Shown here in pieces: positions 1-11,223 of a DNA stretch of 38,933 bases (the first letter of the stretch is position 1; each line of letters opens with the position of its first letter). The DNA lies in contig NJFT01000308.1 in the NCBI GenBank assembly GCA_002221725.1, positions 1-38,933 on the forward strand. The letters are read 5' to 3'. The DNA is from Scedosporium boydii. Its lineage: Eukaryota > Ascomycota > Sordariomycetes > Microascales > Microascaceae. Below the pieces are notes generated by a model. The model searched no databases and was not told the origin of the DNA. It saw only the letters and a program-made list of their open reading frames with translations. A program made the position numbers and the translations under genes.

Positions 1-348
1 AGTTGCAGTCCCCCCCCCCCCCCCCGACTTGACATCTAACATCGATCAGCACATGCACCATCTCTATGAACACTACATTGGCCCTAGCATAAGTTGAGGC
101 ACTCGTAAGTGATCGATGACAAGGCCATGATAAGAGCTCTCGCCACATGCCAATCGTAGTGAGGTTAGTTATTGGCGTACTTTCCCAAAGTAAGAAACCT
201 TACACAGGATGTAGTCAATCATGTGGCTTATCTGTCAAGCGTCAACGCCATCGCAGAGATAATAGTGGTCATATTCTCAATTTTAAATCCACACGGCCAC
301 CGCCCCAAATCTCTTTGCCTTCCCAGGTAGAAAACAGACGACGTTTCA
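1..348. other. Left-edge intergenic sequence
   Basis: No convincing gene is seen. The stretch opens with a run of 16 C at 10-25, a simple homopolymer. It lies downstream of the minus-strand NTP phosphatase gene and so would contain its 3' UTR. Confidence 0.5.
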
Positions 349-921
349 CTAGAAAGCAAGCTTGACGTTCTTGAACGGTATCAACGCCAGGATAACTGCC
401 TGGACATAGTACGCCGTCCGATCAATCACATTATCCGTCAAAAGACCAACTGAACCGGTTTGTTGCTTGGAGTTTGACCGGCCGAACACAAGGTCATCCG
501 CGTGGCCTAGTTCCATGCCCCCGCGCACGAGCTTCGCTGTCTCTTCTGGGAGATAATATGTTCCCGTGCGCGCCTTGCCCGTTCGCCCTTCCTTATCCGC
601 GACCACGATCCAGGCGAAGTTCCGAAGCGATCCCTCATGCTCGTCCACGCCTCCTTCGATCCCGACCCAATAGTCCGCGTCAGGTTCGAGCGCGCGGACA
701 TTCTGCACCCGGTTCTGTGCGCCACGCAGAGTCTCGTCATCGGATAGTGGCTGCTCCGGAACTCCAGATGGGACGGTGGCGCCGCGAGCGACGTAATTGT
801 TCGTCGGAAACATGAGCGAGAAGCCCTCCAGGGCGGCGTTGATCTTGACGGGATTCTGGGAGGCCACAATCACTACCCATGGCGGAGGTAGGCCGTCGTG
901 TTGACCCCCGGACGACGCCAT
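349..921 (-). CDS. Non-canonical purine NTP phosphatase (inosine/xanthosine triphosphatase, DUF84 family)
   Basis: An intact single-exon ORF of 190 residues. The N-terminus has the beta-strand/loop VIVASQNPVKINA (about residues 17-30), which matches the substrate-binding start of the YjjX/DUF84 NTPase family; the GIEGGV stretch near residue 88 and the DDLVFG stretch near 140 also fit. Family members hydrolyse deaminated purine triphosphates (ITP, XTP) to monophosphates and so clean the nucleotide pool; the enzyme is expected in the cytosol because no signal peptide or membrane segment is seen. The length is normal for the family. The start is the ATG at 921, directly followed by a short polar leader MASSGGQHDG; translation from it covers the whole domain. 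Neighbours give no functional link. The family assignment is confident; the precise substrate is inferred. Confidence 0.85.
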   Translation of the reverse strand: MASSGGQHDGLPPPWVVIVASQNPVKINAALEGFSLMFPTNNYVARGATVPSGVPEQPLSDDETLRGAQNRVQNVRALEPDADYWVGIEGGVDEHEGSLRNFAWIVVADKEGRTGKARTGTYYLPEETAKLVRGGMELGHADDLVFGRSNSKQQTGSVGLLTDNVIDRTAYYVQAVILALIPFKNVKLAF

Positions 922-1714
922 TTAAAAGGGCAGAGAACGCCGGAAGTGAGTAAAGGTGCGGGGTGTGTAAAGTAGAGCTGGCGCGAGACTTATCGAGGTG
1001 TTGGGTAATCCGCCGAGGACGGGAGAAACTGGAGTCGGTGGACGTGCTCGCATCATTTCCCCCAAAATATTCACGGACGCTTACAAATCACAGCGAGAGT
1101 ATCAAACTTGGAATCGCACCTGCCATCGGAAAAATAAATTGTCACTCCTCATTTGTATTGTTCCAAGCCAAGAAGAAGTTGATAATTTATTGTTTTGCTT
1201 GAAAATGAATCTTCTATCAAGATACACGTCGAAACTGTGACCCGAGACGCATGCAGGCCAGGGTTGAAGCTTTCCCTTGACTTCGTCAGCTAGGCAGGTC
1301 GAGGAAAACCGGTAAATCCCGTACCACGGATTTATCGTCAGGGTTGTGGGCAGGTTCCGTTTAGTGGTATTGGGCTTACCTGCTCTTAATATCATAGTCT
1401 TGGCGCTCCTGCAGGACCTTCTGTGTAAATTAGGCAATATCTGGAAATGGCAGGTCACCCTCGGCCGTCAAACATCCTACCTGCCCATGCGGGTAGGTGA
1501 TCGGTGCTGGTACTACTATAATGGTGTTAAGTCATTTATTAGGAACTTTGTGAGAAAGAGCGAGCCTAGAATCGGCCAAGGTTCGTGATGAGTTTATAAG
1601 GCCCTCATGTCCTTATCACCAGGACTTTCCACCGCCATTCCTACAATTTCCAACACCACCGCTTTCGGGGACCCATCTCTCAGATCTGACCCAGGAAACC
1701 GAAAGTAGCGAGAC
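922..1714. other. Intergenic region between two divergent genes
   Basis: About 790 bp separates the NTP phosphatase start (minus) from the dipeptidyl peptidase start (plus), so it should contain both promoters. Only short, low-quality reading frames occur. No clear TATA box, repeat or RNA gene was recognised. Confidence 0.5.
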
Positions 1715-4069
1715 ATGGTAACGATGGCGTGCAGAAGTTTCGTGGCTGCATTGCTCTACTTTGGGCATTTTGCCTCGGCCATTGATCCTCCACGCCAGGC
1801 CCACCAGCCAGTCGGTGGAGGCACGCGCCTACTTACTTTCAACCAGACATCCCCGAGGGCCACTCTTCGCCCTTCGAGCGTCAGTGTTAACTGGGCGGCT
1901 GCCGGAGGCGACGGTCAGTATATCACTTCGAATGCCGCTGGAGACCTTGTTTTGGTGGACATCGTGACCGGATCCAACAAGACTTTCGTCGCCGCTGATC
2001 AGCTGCCGGAGAATGTCGCGGATTACTGGATCAGCAGCAACGCAAGCCGCCTACTCATCGCCGCCAATTCAACCAAACAATACCGACACTCTTACTTTGC
2101 TGATTACTTCATCTTCGATGTCAATTCCAGCAAGATCACGCCGCTCACAGACGATCAGGCTGGGGACATTCAGTATGCCGAGCTCGCTCCCAGGGGCGAT
2201 ACCGTCGCCTTCGTTCGTGGCAACAACCTCTTTCTCCTCGACTATGGCACCGGAGTTGTTAAACAGATTACCGATGATGGCGGACCTGATATGTTCCACG
2301 GTGTGCCGGATTGGGTTTACGAGGAAGAAATTTTTGGCGGCCGATCTGCTTTGTGGTTTTCCCCGGATGCTGACTATATCGCTTTCCTCAGCTTCAATGA
2401 GACCGGCGTCGGCACTTTCACCGTTCCGTTTTATACGGATGGCAAGGAACTTGCCCCGTCGTATCCTCGCGAGCTTGACTTGCGCTACCCCAAAGTCGGG
2501 TCCACCAACCCCACTATCGAATTGAATCTGTTGAAGGCATCATCCGGAGACTACCAACCTATTCCTATCGAAGCCTTTGAGTCGAATGACCTTATCATCG
2601 GAGAGGTGGCCTGGGTCACGGAGACTCACACAGGATTCATTTATCGCGCTTTCAACCGCGTACAAGACAAGGATGCTCACGTGTTGGTCGACCCCATCTC
2701 TCTGGACTCTCGCAAAGTCCGAGAGAGGGACGGACGCGATGGCTGGCTTGAAAACACACTCTCGATTTCGTACGTTGGTCCCCTGGGTTCTCCAAAATGC
2801 AGCAATTACTATATCGACCTCTCTGATGAAGATGGCTGGAACCACATCTATCTATATCCAGTACAGGGCGGGAAGCCAATCCAGCTGACGTCCGGCAACT
2901 GGGAAGTCTCGGCCATTCTGTATGTAGACCTCGTCCAGAAACTCGTTTATTACCAGTCTTCAACACGCCACTCGACCGAACGACACCTCTACAAGGTTTC
3001 TTGGGAAACGAATGAGGTTGCTCCCTTGGTCGATGACTCCGTTCCAGGTTATTGGTCCGCGTCGTTCTCCACAGCTGGAGGATACTATGTCCTCAGCTAT
3101 CAGGGTCCAGATGTCCCATACCAGGAACTCTATGCGACGAATGCGACATCCGAGCCCCTCCGTGTTCTCCGAGACAACAAGGCCTTCTATGAGGTGATCT
3201 CCGAGTACAAGTTGCCTAATATCTCGTATTTTGAGCTGGAACATCCGAAAGGGTACACATTAAACGTCATGCAACAACTCCCGGCCAACTTTGATTCTTC
3301 TCGGCAGTATCCTGTTCTTTTCACGCCTTACGGAGGCCCGAACTCCCAGTCTGTTACCAAGCGCTTTCAATCCTATGGTTGGGCGGCATACATCTCCTCC
3401 GATCCGGAGTTGGAGTACATAGTTTACACGGTGGACAACCGCGGTACAGGCTTCCGAGGCCGCGAATTCCGCTCTACTGTTGCATCACGTCTTGGTACGT
3501 TCGAGCCGCAAGACCAAATTTGGGCTGCCAAGGAGCTCGTTTCCAAGCTCGATTATATCAACTCAAAGAAAATCGGCATGTGGGGTTGGTCTTACGGAGG
3601 ATATCTCACGGCTAAGACACTAGAGGCCAACTCAGGCGTATTTTCTCTCGGGCTCATCACAGCGCCCGTCTCCGATTGGCGCTTCTACGATTCTATGTAC
3701 ACCGAACGGTACATGAAACGGTTAGAAGACAATCTTGAGGGCTACCTGGAGTCGGCGGTACATAATGTCGAGGGTTTTAAGAATGTCGAGGGAAGTTTCA
3801 GTGTCCTGCACGGAACCGGAGACGACAATGTGCATTACCAGAATGCGGCCGCCCTTATCGACCTTTTAGTTGGGGGCGGTGTCTCTCCTGCTAAAATGAA
3901 AATGTTCGCCTTCACAGACAGTGACCACAGCATCAATTACCATGGAGCAGATCAGTATATTTACCGATTCCTGACGGCGCGTTTATACGACGAGGTGCAA
4001 AGGGTACCCGAGAAGGGGGAATCGGCACATCAGTGGAGCAAGAGACAGAAATCCAGAGCATCAAAATAA
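1715..4069 (+). CDS. dpp4: Secreted dipeptidyl peptidase IV (S9B serine protease)
   Basis: An uninterrupted ORF of 784 residues. A signal peptide covers about residues 1-22 (hydrophobic RSFVAALLYFGHFASA). The N-terminal two thirds is the beta-propeller; DWVYEEEIFGG (Glu 203-205) is the double-Glu motif that holds the substrate N-terminus in DPP IV. The C-terminal alpha/beta hydrolase domain has the nucleophile motif GWSYGGY (Ser626), the acid in GTGDDNVH (Asp703) and the base in DSDHSI (His738), in the same order and spacing as in mammalian and Aspergillus DPP IV. The enzyme removes X-Pro and X-Ala dipeptides from peptide N-termini and acts outside the cell in protein digestion. Many N-x-S/T sites are present, as expected for a secreted glycoprotein. 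A second in-frame ATG three codons in (1724) would serve equally well as start. No intron is needed. Confidence 0.95.
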   Translation: MVTMACRSFVAALLYFGHFASAIDPPRQAHQPVGGGTRLLTFNQTSPRATLRPSSVSVNWAAAGGDGQYITSNAAGDLVLVDIVTGSNKTFVAADQLPENVADYWISSNASRLLIAANSTKQYRHSYFADYFIFDVNSSKITPLTDDQAGDIQYAELAPRGDTVAFVRGNNLFLLDYGTGVVKQITDDGGPDMFHGVPDWVYEEEIFGGRSALWFSPDADYIAFLSFNETGVGTFTVPFYTDGKELAPSYPRELDLRYPKVGSTNPTIELNLLKASSGDYQPIPIEAFESNDLIIGEVAWVTETHTGFIYRAFNRVQDKDAHVLVDPISLDSRKVRERDGRDGWLENTLSISYVGPLGSPKCSNYYIDLSDEDGWNHIYLYPVQGGKPIQLTSGNWEVSAILYVDLVQKLVYYQSSTRHSTERHLYKVSWETNEVAPLVDDSVPGYWSASFSTAGGYYVLSYQGPDVPYQELYATNATSEPLRVLRDNKAFYEVISEYKLPNISYFELEHPKGYTLNVMQQLPANFDSSRQYPVLFTPYGGPNSQSVTKRFQSYGWAAYISSDPELEYIVYTVDNRGTGFRGREFRSTVASRLGTFEPQDQIWAAKELVSKLDYINSKKIGMWGWSYGGYLTAKTLEANSGVFSLGLITAPVSDWRFYDSMYTERYMKRLEDNLEGYLESAVHNVEGFKNVEGSFSVLHGTGDDNVHYQNAAALIDLLVGGGVSPAKMKMFAFTDSDHSINYHGADQYIYRFLTARLYDEVQRVPEKGESAHQWSKRQKSRASK

Positions 4070-4775
4070 GATGGGCTACAGTTAGCCTAAGATAGAGGGA
4101 CGCTGATATTTTATTCTGCCCTTGAGAGTGATTCTGGCAGCGGCAAGTCTTGGTCCGAGCTTGGTTTACACGCCTTAAATAGCGTCACGCTTCTCAGTGA
4201 TGTTGATGCTGAACCACCCTTGAGGACCCTGGTGGGCCTTCGGCTTCCACCACCGAGGTTTCCCTTCTTCTAGAAACTTGCCACACGACCTTATTGGATA
4301 ATATATTAATGTTTTGTGCATCTCATCCCATTATTTTCTGCGGATTATCTTATGCGCCACTGTTATGCCTATTTGGGTTTGTGGTCTAAGAAAATGAGGA
4401 GTGGGGTAGCCTCGATTCGGTGTCCCTTCTCTTGCAGAGGATCATGTCCCGTACCGCCATGGCGCAAATGACGACGTCGATTTGGTAATACATGATGGTT
4501 TACATGGGTGAGGAAAGTGAATCTATAACTGCATGACGGGCTGGAAGCGGACATTGATGAATTGCCCTTCTGCGGAAGAAATTAATCTAAGAAGACGATG
4601 TCAGTAGCACGGTCTGTGGGCCGTACTGATATTGTTCTTCATTGACTCACACTAAATTAGATACTCAGCCGTTGGTGTTATCCTCTTTCTCATCAACTTG
4701 CCCATCTATGAAAGTCTCTCTCTGTCCATGACCCTGAAATGAGTAAACCACCCCTTTATCACCGAGCTTCTTGCT
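4070..4775. other. Convergent intergenic region
   Basis: About 700 bp between the 3' ends of the dipeptidyl peptidase gene and the Zn2Cys6 regulator gene. It would hold both 3' UTRs. No gene, repeat or RNA could be supported. Confidence 0.5.
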
Positions 4776-7213
4776 TCAGTCTACGCCGTCAAACCCCCTC
4801 ATAAGGTTTTCGAATAGAGCGGTATCTACACCTTCTAACGCCCATTCCTCTGTCCCCGATTCTGTGTCAGGCACGACTAGCCCTAAATCTAGGCCTTCAC
4901 CGCTACCTCCATGAGGCGTATCTACTGGCCATGTACTTATGTCCCAGTCTGTCGACACAGCCTGGGCCACAGGGTCTTGAGAGTTGGAGCCAGACGGGTT
5001 GGCTTGCCAGTCCATATTGACGAGTTGGGTGACACTGGTTTTATTTCCAGGGCGACGAAGTGTCGAACTCACTCCTCGTTGTTGGTTCCGGTGGTCCTCT
5101 CCATTTCTTGGTGAGAACGGCTCACTGGAGACCGCCAAGTCGTTCTCAGGGGCCTGTGATTCAGTTGTGTCCCGAAGCCGCGTTCCCAAGGGTATTGTGT
5201 GTCCCAATTCAGTTCCACCATGGAGTGTAGCCCGGGCCGGATTGTGCTCGATTTTGATAGTCCCAAAGCATGGGATCTGTATATGCAATAGAGTAGACCG
5301 CTCTCCCGTTTCGCCGATATACGGAGACTCCTGTGATTCTCGACGAGTCCCCGGAAAGGCGGTTGTCATGTAGGACTCGCCCTTGGCAGATTCGCTGTCA
5401 ATAGTTAGCAATGGCCGGAGGATGCCGGAAATATTCTGCGCAATGGCATCTTTTCCCTCCTGGGCCATTGCTTCCATAATCTCAAGGGTGTGTTCGAGGA
5501 GTCCACGGTCGCTCAGGCGCTGGTGTCGGAGTGATTGGAAAGCTGTAGTGGTTTTGCCCGTGCCACAGGCTTTGCTCTGTCGACGAGCTTCGATGTGAGC
5601 GAGACAAAGCGTCGTGCTAGCGATAAAGGCGATAAAATCGACGCCGCGGCAGTAAGAACTGAGCGTGACAGAGCTCCTGAAAGACACGAATTGCGCAATA
5701 ATGGAACGACTGGCGTTGGCAGCTGTCATCTTGCTGTAATCATAGCTTGGGCCCGTAGAGGAAGGGGGCAATATTACGTAGGGTAGGTGAAGCTGTACTA
5801 GAAGGTGGTGATAGGCAAACTGATTCATCAGACGAATTGTCTCTTCGAATGCCTTTGCATCATCGTTAACGACAGCATTGATATTAGGGTTCATCAGCCA
5901 CCACTGCGGTGGCATTAATGCCGCAGCCTCCTGGAGAATTTCGTCGACCTTCAATGTAGCTGTGAGATCCACCACTTTTTCATGTCGAGAGTAACGCTGC
6001 AGAATGAGCTCGGCAGAGACTGCCATCATGCGCTCCATGCGTTCCATGGCCGAACACTTTTGCAGCGCCATCGAGCTGGCGAACATGTTTTCAATCGATC
6101 CCTGAGGAAGACCTAGCATTAACGAGAGATAGCGGTCTGTGCAGACCAAGCGAAACCACATATAATCCGGGTCGATGCGATCGCGAGTGCCTAATTTGAG
6201 AATGGGGCTCGAAGAGCCAGTACTGGCGTGAAGTCCCATCATCTGCGCCATGGACATGGCTCTGCGGTTCTTCAACCAGGCAAGTCGAAGTTTACCAGCA
6301 TTGTTCAGGTACATGCTCTCTATCATAACACATTCAATGCCCTCAAGCGAGCCAGCGACCATTTCGTCATTGCTGGTCACAAGCCTCGAAGCTGCCTTGG
6401 CGACTCGGGACTCGAGAGTAGGAAGGTCCAGGGTCATACTTCCGGGATCTCCGGTTAGGGGTTGAGCAATGCCTTGTAAAAAGGTCCCTAGTAATAGCAA
6501 TTTTCTCGCGATGAGAACTGGGTGACGCTTTTCTTCTTGAGGTAGCTGCAGAAGGCAATGGAGTGGCGCGAGCTGTCTGGAGACAAATTCTGAGTACGGC
6601 AGGCACACTATGCCGTGAAACAAAACCGAAAGACCGACTGGGATTCGTAGTATCCGGTCGAGATCATCTTGGCTAGGCCATGTCGCTATGAGGGCCTCAC
6701 ATAATTCAACCTGGCTGTAGGACAACAGGATCTCCGACTCTGCCGATGTTATCCTAGAGGTAGGAAAATGTTGATTCCTTCTTGGATTCTGTTTCCTCCA
6801 TTATCAGATGAATGCTGAGTTGAATTCATAGCCCAATGTGTCTTTACCTGCAACTCGGTATCTTCGGTTGTACCTTCTTGATGCCCGCGCAACGTGTCTC
6901 TAGTTATGCCAGAAGGTTCGTCGTGAAACTTTTGGCTGAGGCATTTGGTCCGACGGCTTCTACACCCGTCGCAAACTGATTCTGCGAGCGCGGCGAAGGT
7001 GCATCGGATCTTGCGTCGCTTGCATTCCCAGCAGCTTTGCGTGCCTCTGCGGACCTTTCGTCTCTTGGGCAAATTCGGTCGTGTTTCTTCCGCCGCGGCG
7101 GAATTGAGTCCTGAACCTACTTCTGACATTTCGTTTTGCTGTACTCGCCGCGTCGGTATTTCTATTTGGCGGGGAAATCTTAGCAATCTTGCTGCATGTT
7201 TGAGCTCGGACAA
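4776..7213 (-). CDS. Zn(II)2Cys6 fungal transcription factor
   Basis: Two exons. Exon 1 starts at ATG 7213 and encodes a basic segment followed by a binuclear zinc cluster with Cys at residues 61, 64, 71, 81, 84 and 91 (C-x2-C-x6-C-x9-C-x2-C-x6-C), the DNA-binding domain of the Gal4 class. Exon 2 runs to 4776 and has the helical middle-homology type of region of fungal regulators, then a Ser/Gln/acid-rich tail that may activate transcription. The intron is certain in principle (stop codons separate the frames) but its edges are not. One choice is 6740-6873 (GTACAA...GGCAG, giving 767 residues); another is 6738-6847 (GTAAAG...GCAGAG, giving 775). The start could also be the second Met (residue 29). 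The divergent NmrA-like gene is a plausible target or partner, which is inference. Confidence 0.85.
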
Positions 7214-7663
7214 GAAGGGGAAAAAAACGCTCGATCATATGTCATTTCCCGACCCTCGCGTAAAGTGTAATGCGGAAAGCCATCGTATGTCCGAAAGGTC
7301 ATGCGACTCAGGATGCATATTCATCTTCGCCGCGGAGGAAGCAGGGCCCCGCACATTGGGAACAGAATTGCCCGCGGCGTTATGCATGATAACGGGATCC
7401 GACCGAATGGCACTAAAACCAGCTGCCCGTTTGTAGGACTGGTTCGCCCTGGCGAGTGATGCCGCTCCACAGACCACGACTATATAATGTGAGGACCGAC
7501 CTGAAATTTGACAGTGTCATACTCACCCACCGTTGATTGTCCAGAGAATTCCCAGATCTCTATCTTTCTTAGCCATCAGCTGTAACAATATCCATTCCTG
7601 GGTACAATTCATACCAGCTGCCCCTCCTCATCCCTCTTTTTCTTAAGACGAAGTACTCCTCCA
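7214..7663. promoter_or_regulatory. Shared divergent promoter of the Zn2Cys6 regulator and NmrA-like gene
   Basis: 450 bp between two divergent start codons (7213 minus, 7664 plus). It contains TATATAAT at 7481-7488, about 180 bp before the plus-strand ATG, and a perfect inverted repeat at 7378-7394. The arrangement allows coordinated control of both genes; that they are co-regulated is inference. Confidence 0.5.
7378..7394. promoter_or_regulatory. Perfect 6-5-6 inverted repeat, operator-like
   Basis: CGTTAT-GCATG-ATAACG: the two 6-base arms are exact reverse complements around a 5-base spacer, next to the palindrome CCGCGG at 7372-7377. It lies within the divergent promoter, about 165 bp from one start codon and 270 bp from the other. 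It resembles a site for a dimeric regulator, but no binding protein can be named. Confidence 0.35.
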
Positions 7664-8996
7664 ATGGTCACGATCGCTGTGGCCGGCGGTTCAGGGCGTA
7701 CGCTTAAATTTCTTTTAGCCTTTTCTTTCTGCTCTTTTGATACTGACTTGCTCTCAAACCGCCCGAAGGCTGACGCATTCTCATTGCAGAGGTCGCCCGA
7801 GAGGTTATCGACGCCCTCGTGGCATCAAAAAAGCACTGTATTACAATACTGAGCAGGACCGTAGGCGGACTCTTATAAACCGCTTCTAGCACAGGCCCTG
7901 ATTGACGCTACCGATTACTGACCTTTACTTAGGATGCTCCCATGACCATTACCGCGCCCGGGACTAACTGGCAGACCGTCGACTACAGTGATAAGAAAGC
8001 GCTGGTTGAGGCCCTTCGAGGGGTCCATACGCTCTTGTCTTTTGTCCAGCCTCTATCGGACCCTGAGCAAAGGTCTCAAAAGAACCTTATTGACGCTGCC
8101 ATCTGCGCTGATGTCAAGCGTTTTGCACCAAGCGAATATGGAAGGTACCGACGCGATCTTGAACGGCAATAACTGGTGCATGCTGAGACTCGATTTATTA
8201 GTGCAGGAATCGCCCATATGCCCTGGTGGCAGGGGAAGGACAGAATAAGAGAGTATCTGAAGGAAGTGAACAGTGAAGCGAATGTGAGTACGCTCCGTTG
8301 TTTTTCGCTGATATGGTCTACATGTGGATAGTCTAGCCGCTGTTTTGTTTGCCCATTCTTACCCATTCCATTATGAATAGGTCCTCGAGTACACTTTATT
8401 CCAACCTGGCCTGTTCTTGGACTACCTGGCTTTCCCTTATACGACAGCGAAATATCTCGATCCCCTGCAAACTGTTTTCGACTTTGAGAACAGGCGTGCC
8501 ATGGTTGTGGATGGTCACGAAGATGCCATTATGACTTTAACAACGGTCGCAGATCTTGCTAAGGTTATCGCTCTCGCAGTTGAATACAATGGTAGATGGC
8601 CTACAACCAGTGGTATTAGGGGCAACCGACTCACGTTCTCCCAAATTCTCAAAATCGGAACCCGAATTCGAGGTGCGGAAAATCTAGCCAGACGCCAAAG
8701 GGCAGTTACAGGTTCGTTAACACGTGCGTACAGGACATGCTTTCGCTGTCGAAAAAGTTAAAGTCCAGGATCTCGAGGCTGGCCACCTGAAGACGTCGTG
8801 GCGTCTTGAAGCGGTTCACCAAGCAACTTCAGATCACGACGCATCTGATCTCCTCCAAGCTGTATCCATTGGCATTCTTCTAAGCAGTTCGAAGAGTGCC
8901 TGGGACTCGTCGGACGAGGTGAATCAACTCTTCCCAGATTATGATTTTACTCAGGCCGAGGATTTCCTTTCGAAGGTTTGGAGTGGAAAGCCATGA
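7664..8996 (+). CDS. NmrA-like / isoflavone-reductase-type NAD(P)-binding protein
   Basis: Six exons can be joined without a stop: 7664-7697, 7790-7860, 7933-8144, 8202-8283, 8381-8672 and 8734-8996, giving 317 residues. The N-terminus MVTIAVAGGSG is the glycine-rich dinucleotide-binding loop of the atypical short-chain dehydrogenase (NmrA/isoflavone reductase) fold. Later family landmarks are KRFAPSEYG, LEYTLFQPGLFLDYLAFP, VVDGHEDAIMTLTTV and GIRGNRLTFSQI. Such proteins either reduce small molecules or sense NAD(P) and modulate GATA or Zn2Cys6 regulators; which applies here cannot be told. All five introns are 57-98 bp with GT-AG ends. The apparent frame break after SEYG is explained by the 57-bp intron 8145-8201. 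No signal peptide, so cytosolic. Confidence 0.85.
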
Positions 8997-9273
8997 AAAT
9001 GCAAGCTGGCTATTTTCCGGTCTTGTTGAAGTGCTTCGCAGAGAGTGGTTTTCCCTAGATTCAGTAATTCTGCTAGAACAAGGCAGCAGACTATGCTTAG
9101 CACCGGGCAATGGGTACGAACATGGTCAAAATAGCGATACGAGATGGGACATGTGGTAAGCGAGGCATCTAGTTCGATCCCTCGTCCACCTCCTTTCCGT
9201 CGCCAACGGTGAATGTCTTAATCTTAGATAAAACCATCGGGTTAGAATCTTAGCGTGTCAGACAATAAAATTT

Positions 9274-10840
9274 CTAAGTATCCCCGGATCCCCCCTTAGA
9301 CATCTTCTTGAGCGCAGCTATGAATCTCCTTGTCGGATCGGTCTTTGGATGATCTGACGATCCGTATGTGACTCGACTCTCAAGCGACATCTCCGCATAC
9401 CCCAGAGCTATGTCTGGGAATCCCGATTCTAGAAAAGACTGAGCTAGAATTCCGTACAAATCTCCCGTCGCGGCCGTCAGTCGCTCCGTCTCAATTAACC
9501 AGACGACCTCCTCTGCAAGGTTTCTCAGCGTATCGTACGCGTGGTTCCTCGACTCCCTGATTTGGCTGATGATATCCGTGAGGCGTTGCCGATTGCGGTC
9601 GGAGGGTTTGCTAAGGTTTGGATTCGTGCATAATTCGCACGTACATGTAAAACCCCAGCGCTGAAGGATTTCCTGTCGGTCGTCGGTTTTGAGATTCAGT
9701 GGTGTATCTTTTTTTCAGGCATCACATTATTAGCGTAGGCTGCCAAGCCTGTGCAGAAAACAGCAGGAGGAAAGAGCCACATGATTGCCCTGGACCTACA
9801 GTTGATGCTTAGTTCCTCTCCACCCTTGATGTCGCGATATGCAATAACTTCCATTGTCATTAGACGATTAGAGTAGCGAGTGTAGCAACTAAAAACTTTA
9901 TCAGCAGGGGATTGCGTCTATCAACCAGGTCTTTTGCTGGAATACCTTGGGTCGCAGTCGTGATTGAACCTCTAGAAGCCGTACAGATCACAATATCAGC
10001 ACACTCCCTCGGACTAATGATCCAAGACACCACCCACAGATTTAGAGAACCTACTCCAACTTCAGGGAAGAGCCCCCGATAGTCTTCACGGCCGGCGAGG
10101 TACACACTGAACGCGTTTGTGTCAAATCTTCCCCAAACAAAGTCATGTCCTGGAAGCGTTGCCATTTCCGAAACTCGTTTTTTCTGCGCTTGCGCTAGGT
10201 TCTCAAAGGCCGTGTGTGCCAGTACGTCGAGGTGCCTCGGAAGAATGCCCCGCGGAGGTGTCATGCTGATCATCGTAGCTGGCTCGGCAATGACCACCTC
10301 CCCCTTGCGGATGTCGCGCGTCGCGATGACACCCTTACCCCGACCCGGGACGTCTACGACGACGTACGGCGGCACTTCATCACCCTCGGGTGCCGGCACG
10401 GCTGGGCTTGGCTCATACCATTGAGGATTTGGGTCCTCGAGAAGCGCGACGACGTCAGCAGCTGTTTGTGGAGAAGTCATGAGCGAGATCGATAAGCCAT
10501 CCCGGAAACCATGATACGTGAAGACGCAGTACTTCTCATCCGATTTGATGAGTGGGTACGCGCAAGTTGGGGGCAATGTCCAGGGTTGCCATTCGCCAGT
10601 CTGGCCGCTCGTGACATCGTCCACTAGTAACGGGCAGATTGAGGCGTCTTGCCGGGGTAGAAACGGGCCTTCCTTGCCCCAGCGGCAGATACGTGTTGCA
10701 TGTCCGACGAAATGGGCAGCTGTGGGATGCGGAAATATCAAGAGCGCCGTCACGAGTGATAATTTCTGAAGAACGCTTTCGAAGACGCGTCGTGACCGTA
10801 ACCGAGACATAAGCAGGCTTGGCGAGTGATTGTGGGACAA
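9274..10840 (-). CDS. SET-domain protein with N-terminal hydrophobic segment
   Basis: Four exons: 10840-10055, 9971-9946, 9888-9800 and 9707-9274, giving 444 residues. The first ~45 residues include a hydrophobic stretch (LSLVTALLIFP) ending near HPTAA, which looks like a signal peptide or anchor. The SET domain starts near VVVDVPGRGKGVIATRDI and continues through the pseudoknot motif RFNHDCDPS (263-271) and GEELSINY (294-301). A cysteine cluster C322-x-C324-x2-C327 follows, as in post-SET regions, then a helical C-terminal tail. SET enzymes transfer methyl groups from S-adenosylmethionine to lysine. The second exon is only 26 nt and carries the catalytic motif. The third intron needs an AAG acceptor (9708) because a TGA lies just before it in frame. 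Substrate and location are unknown; the leader argues against a simple nuclear histone methyltransferase. Confidence 0.8.
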
Positions 10841-11183
10841 TTGTGATGAAAGCGCTCTCCGAGTCCATCCAAATAGCTGCTACGACGAATAATTGCAGCT
10901 ATCTATTGCGAGCGCCGGTGGTCAATCACTTCATTTTAGAAAATTTTATTTCACTACCAAGTGTTAGAGAAGTGGCATTGCAGCCAGGTTTTAACATGAT
11001 CAACGTCAGGAGGCCATAATGGCATTCAGCCGGATAAAGAAAGCTGTGACAGATAGATTGGCCCATGAGAAGTGTTTTGTCCCCATCTGATCGTCTTCTT
11101 CCGCAGATACACGTGATAATTCCCGTTCTTTTCCTCTGGAAGGTTTTGCTGTCGCCTTCGAAGCCCCCCGCCCCACCCCCCCC

Positions 11184-11184
<1 letters not shown>

Positions 11185-11222
<38 letters not shown>
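11185..11222. repeat. Poly-A homopolymer (38 A) preceded by C-rich run
   Basis: 38 consecutive A, immediately preceded by C-rich sequence (nine C at 11176-11184 and more upstream). No reverse transcriptase, target-site duplication or other retroelement sequence was recognised next to it, so it is called a simple repeat. Confidence 0.9.

Positions 11223-11223
<1 letters not shown>

Noticed and set aside
8140..8206. Apparent frameshift in the NmrA-like gene after SEYG
   Set aside because: A 57-bp intron (8145-8201) with GT-AG ends restores the family sequence, so no mutation is needed.
9120..9185. Possible tRNA (AGTTCGATCC resembles a T loop)
   Set aside because: The flanking bases do not form a T stem and no acceptor or anticodon arm could be paired.
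11185..11222. Retrotransposon tail
   Set aside because: No reverse transcriptase, LTR or target-site duplication was seen beside the A run.
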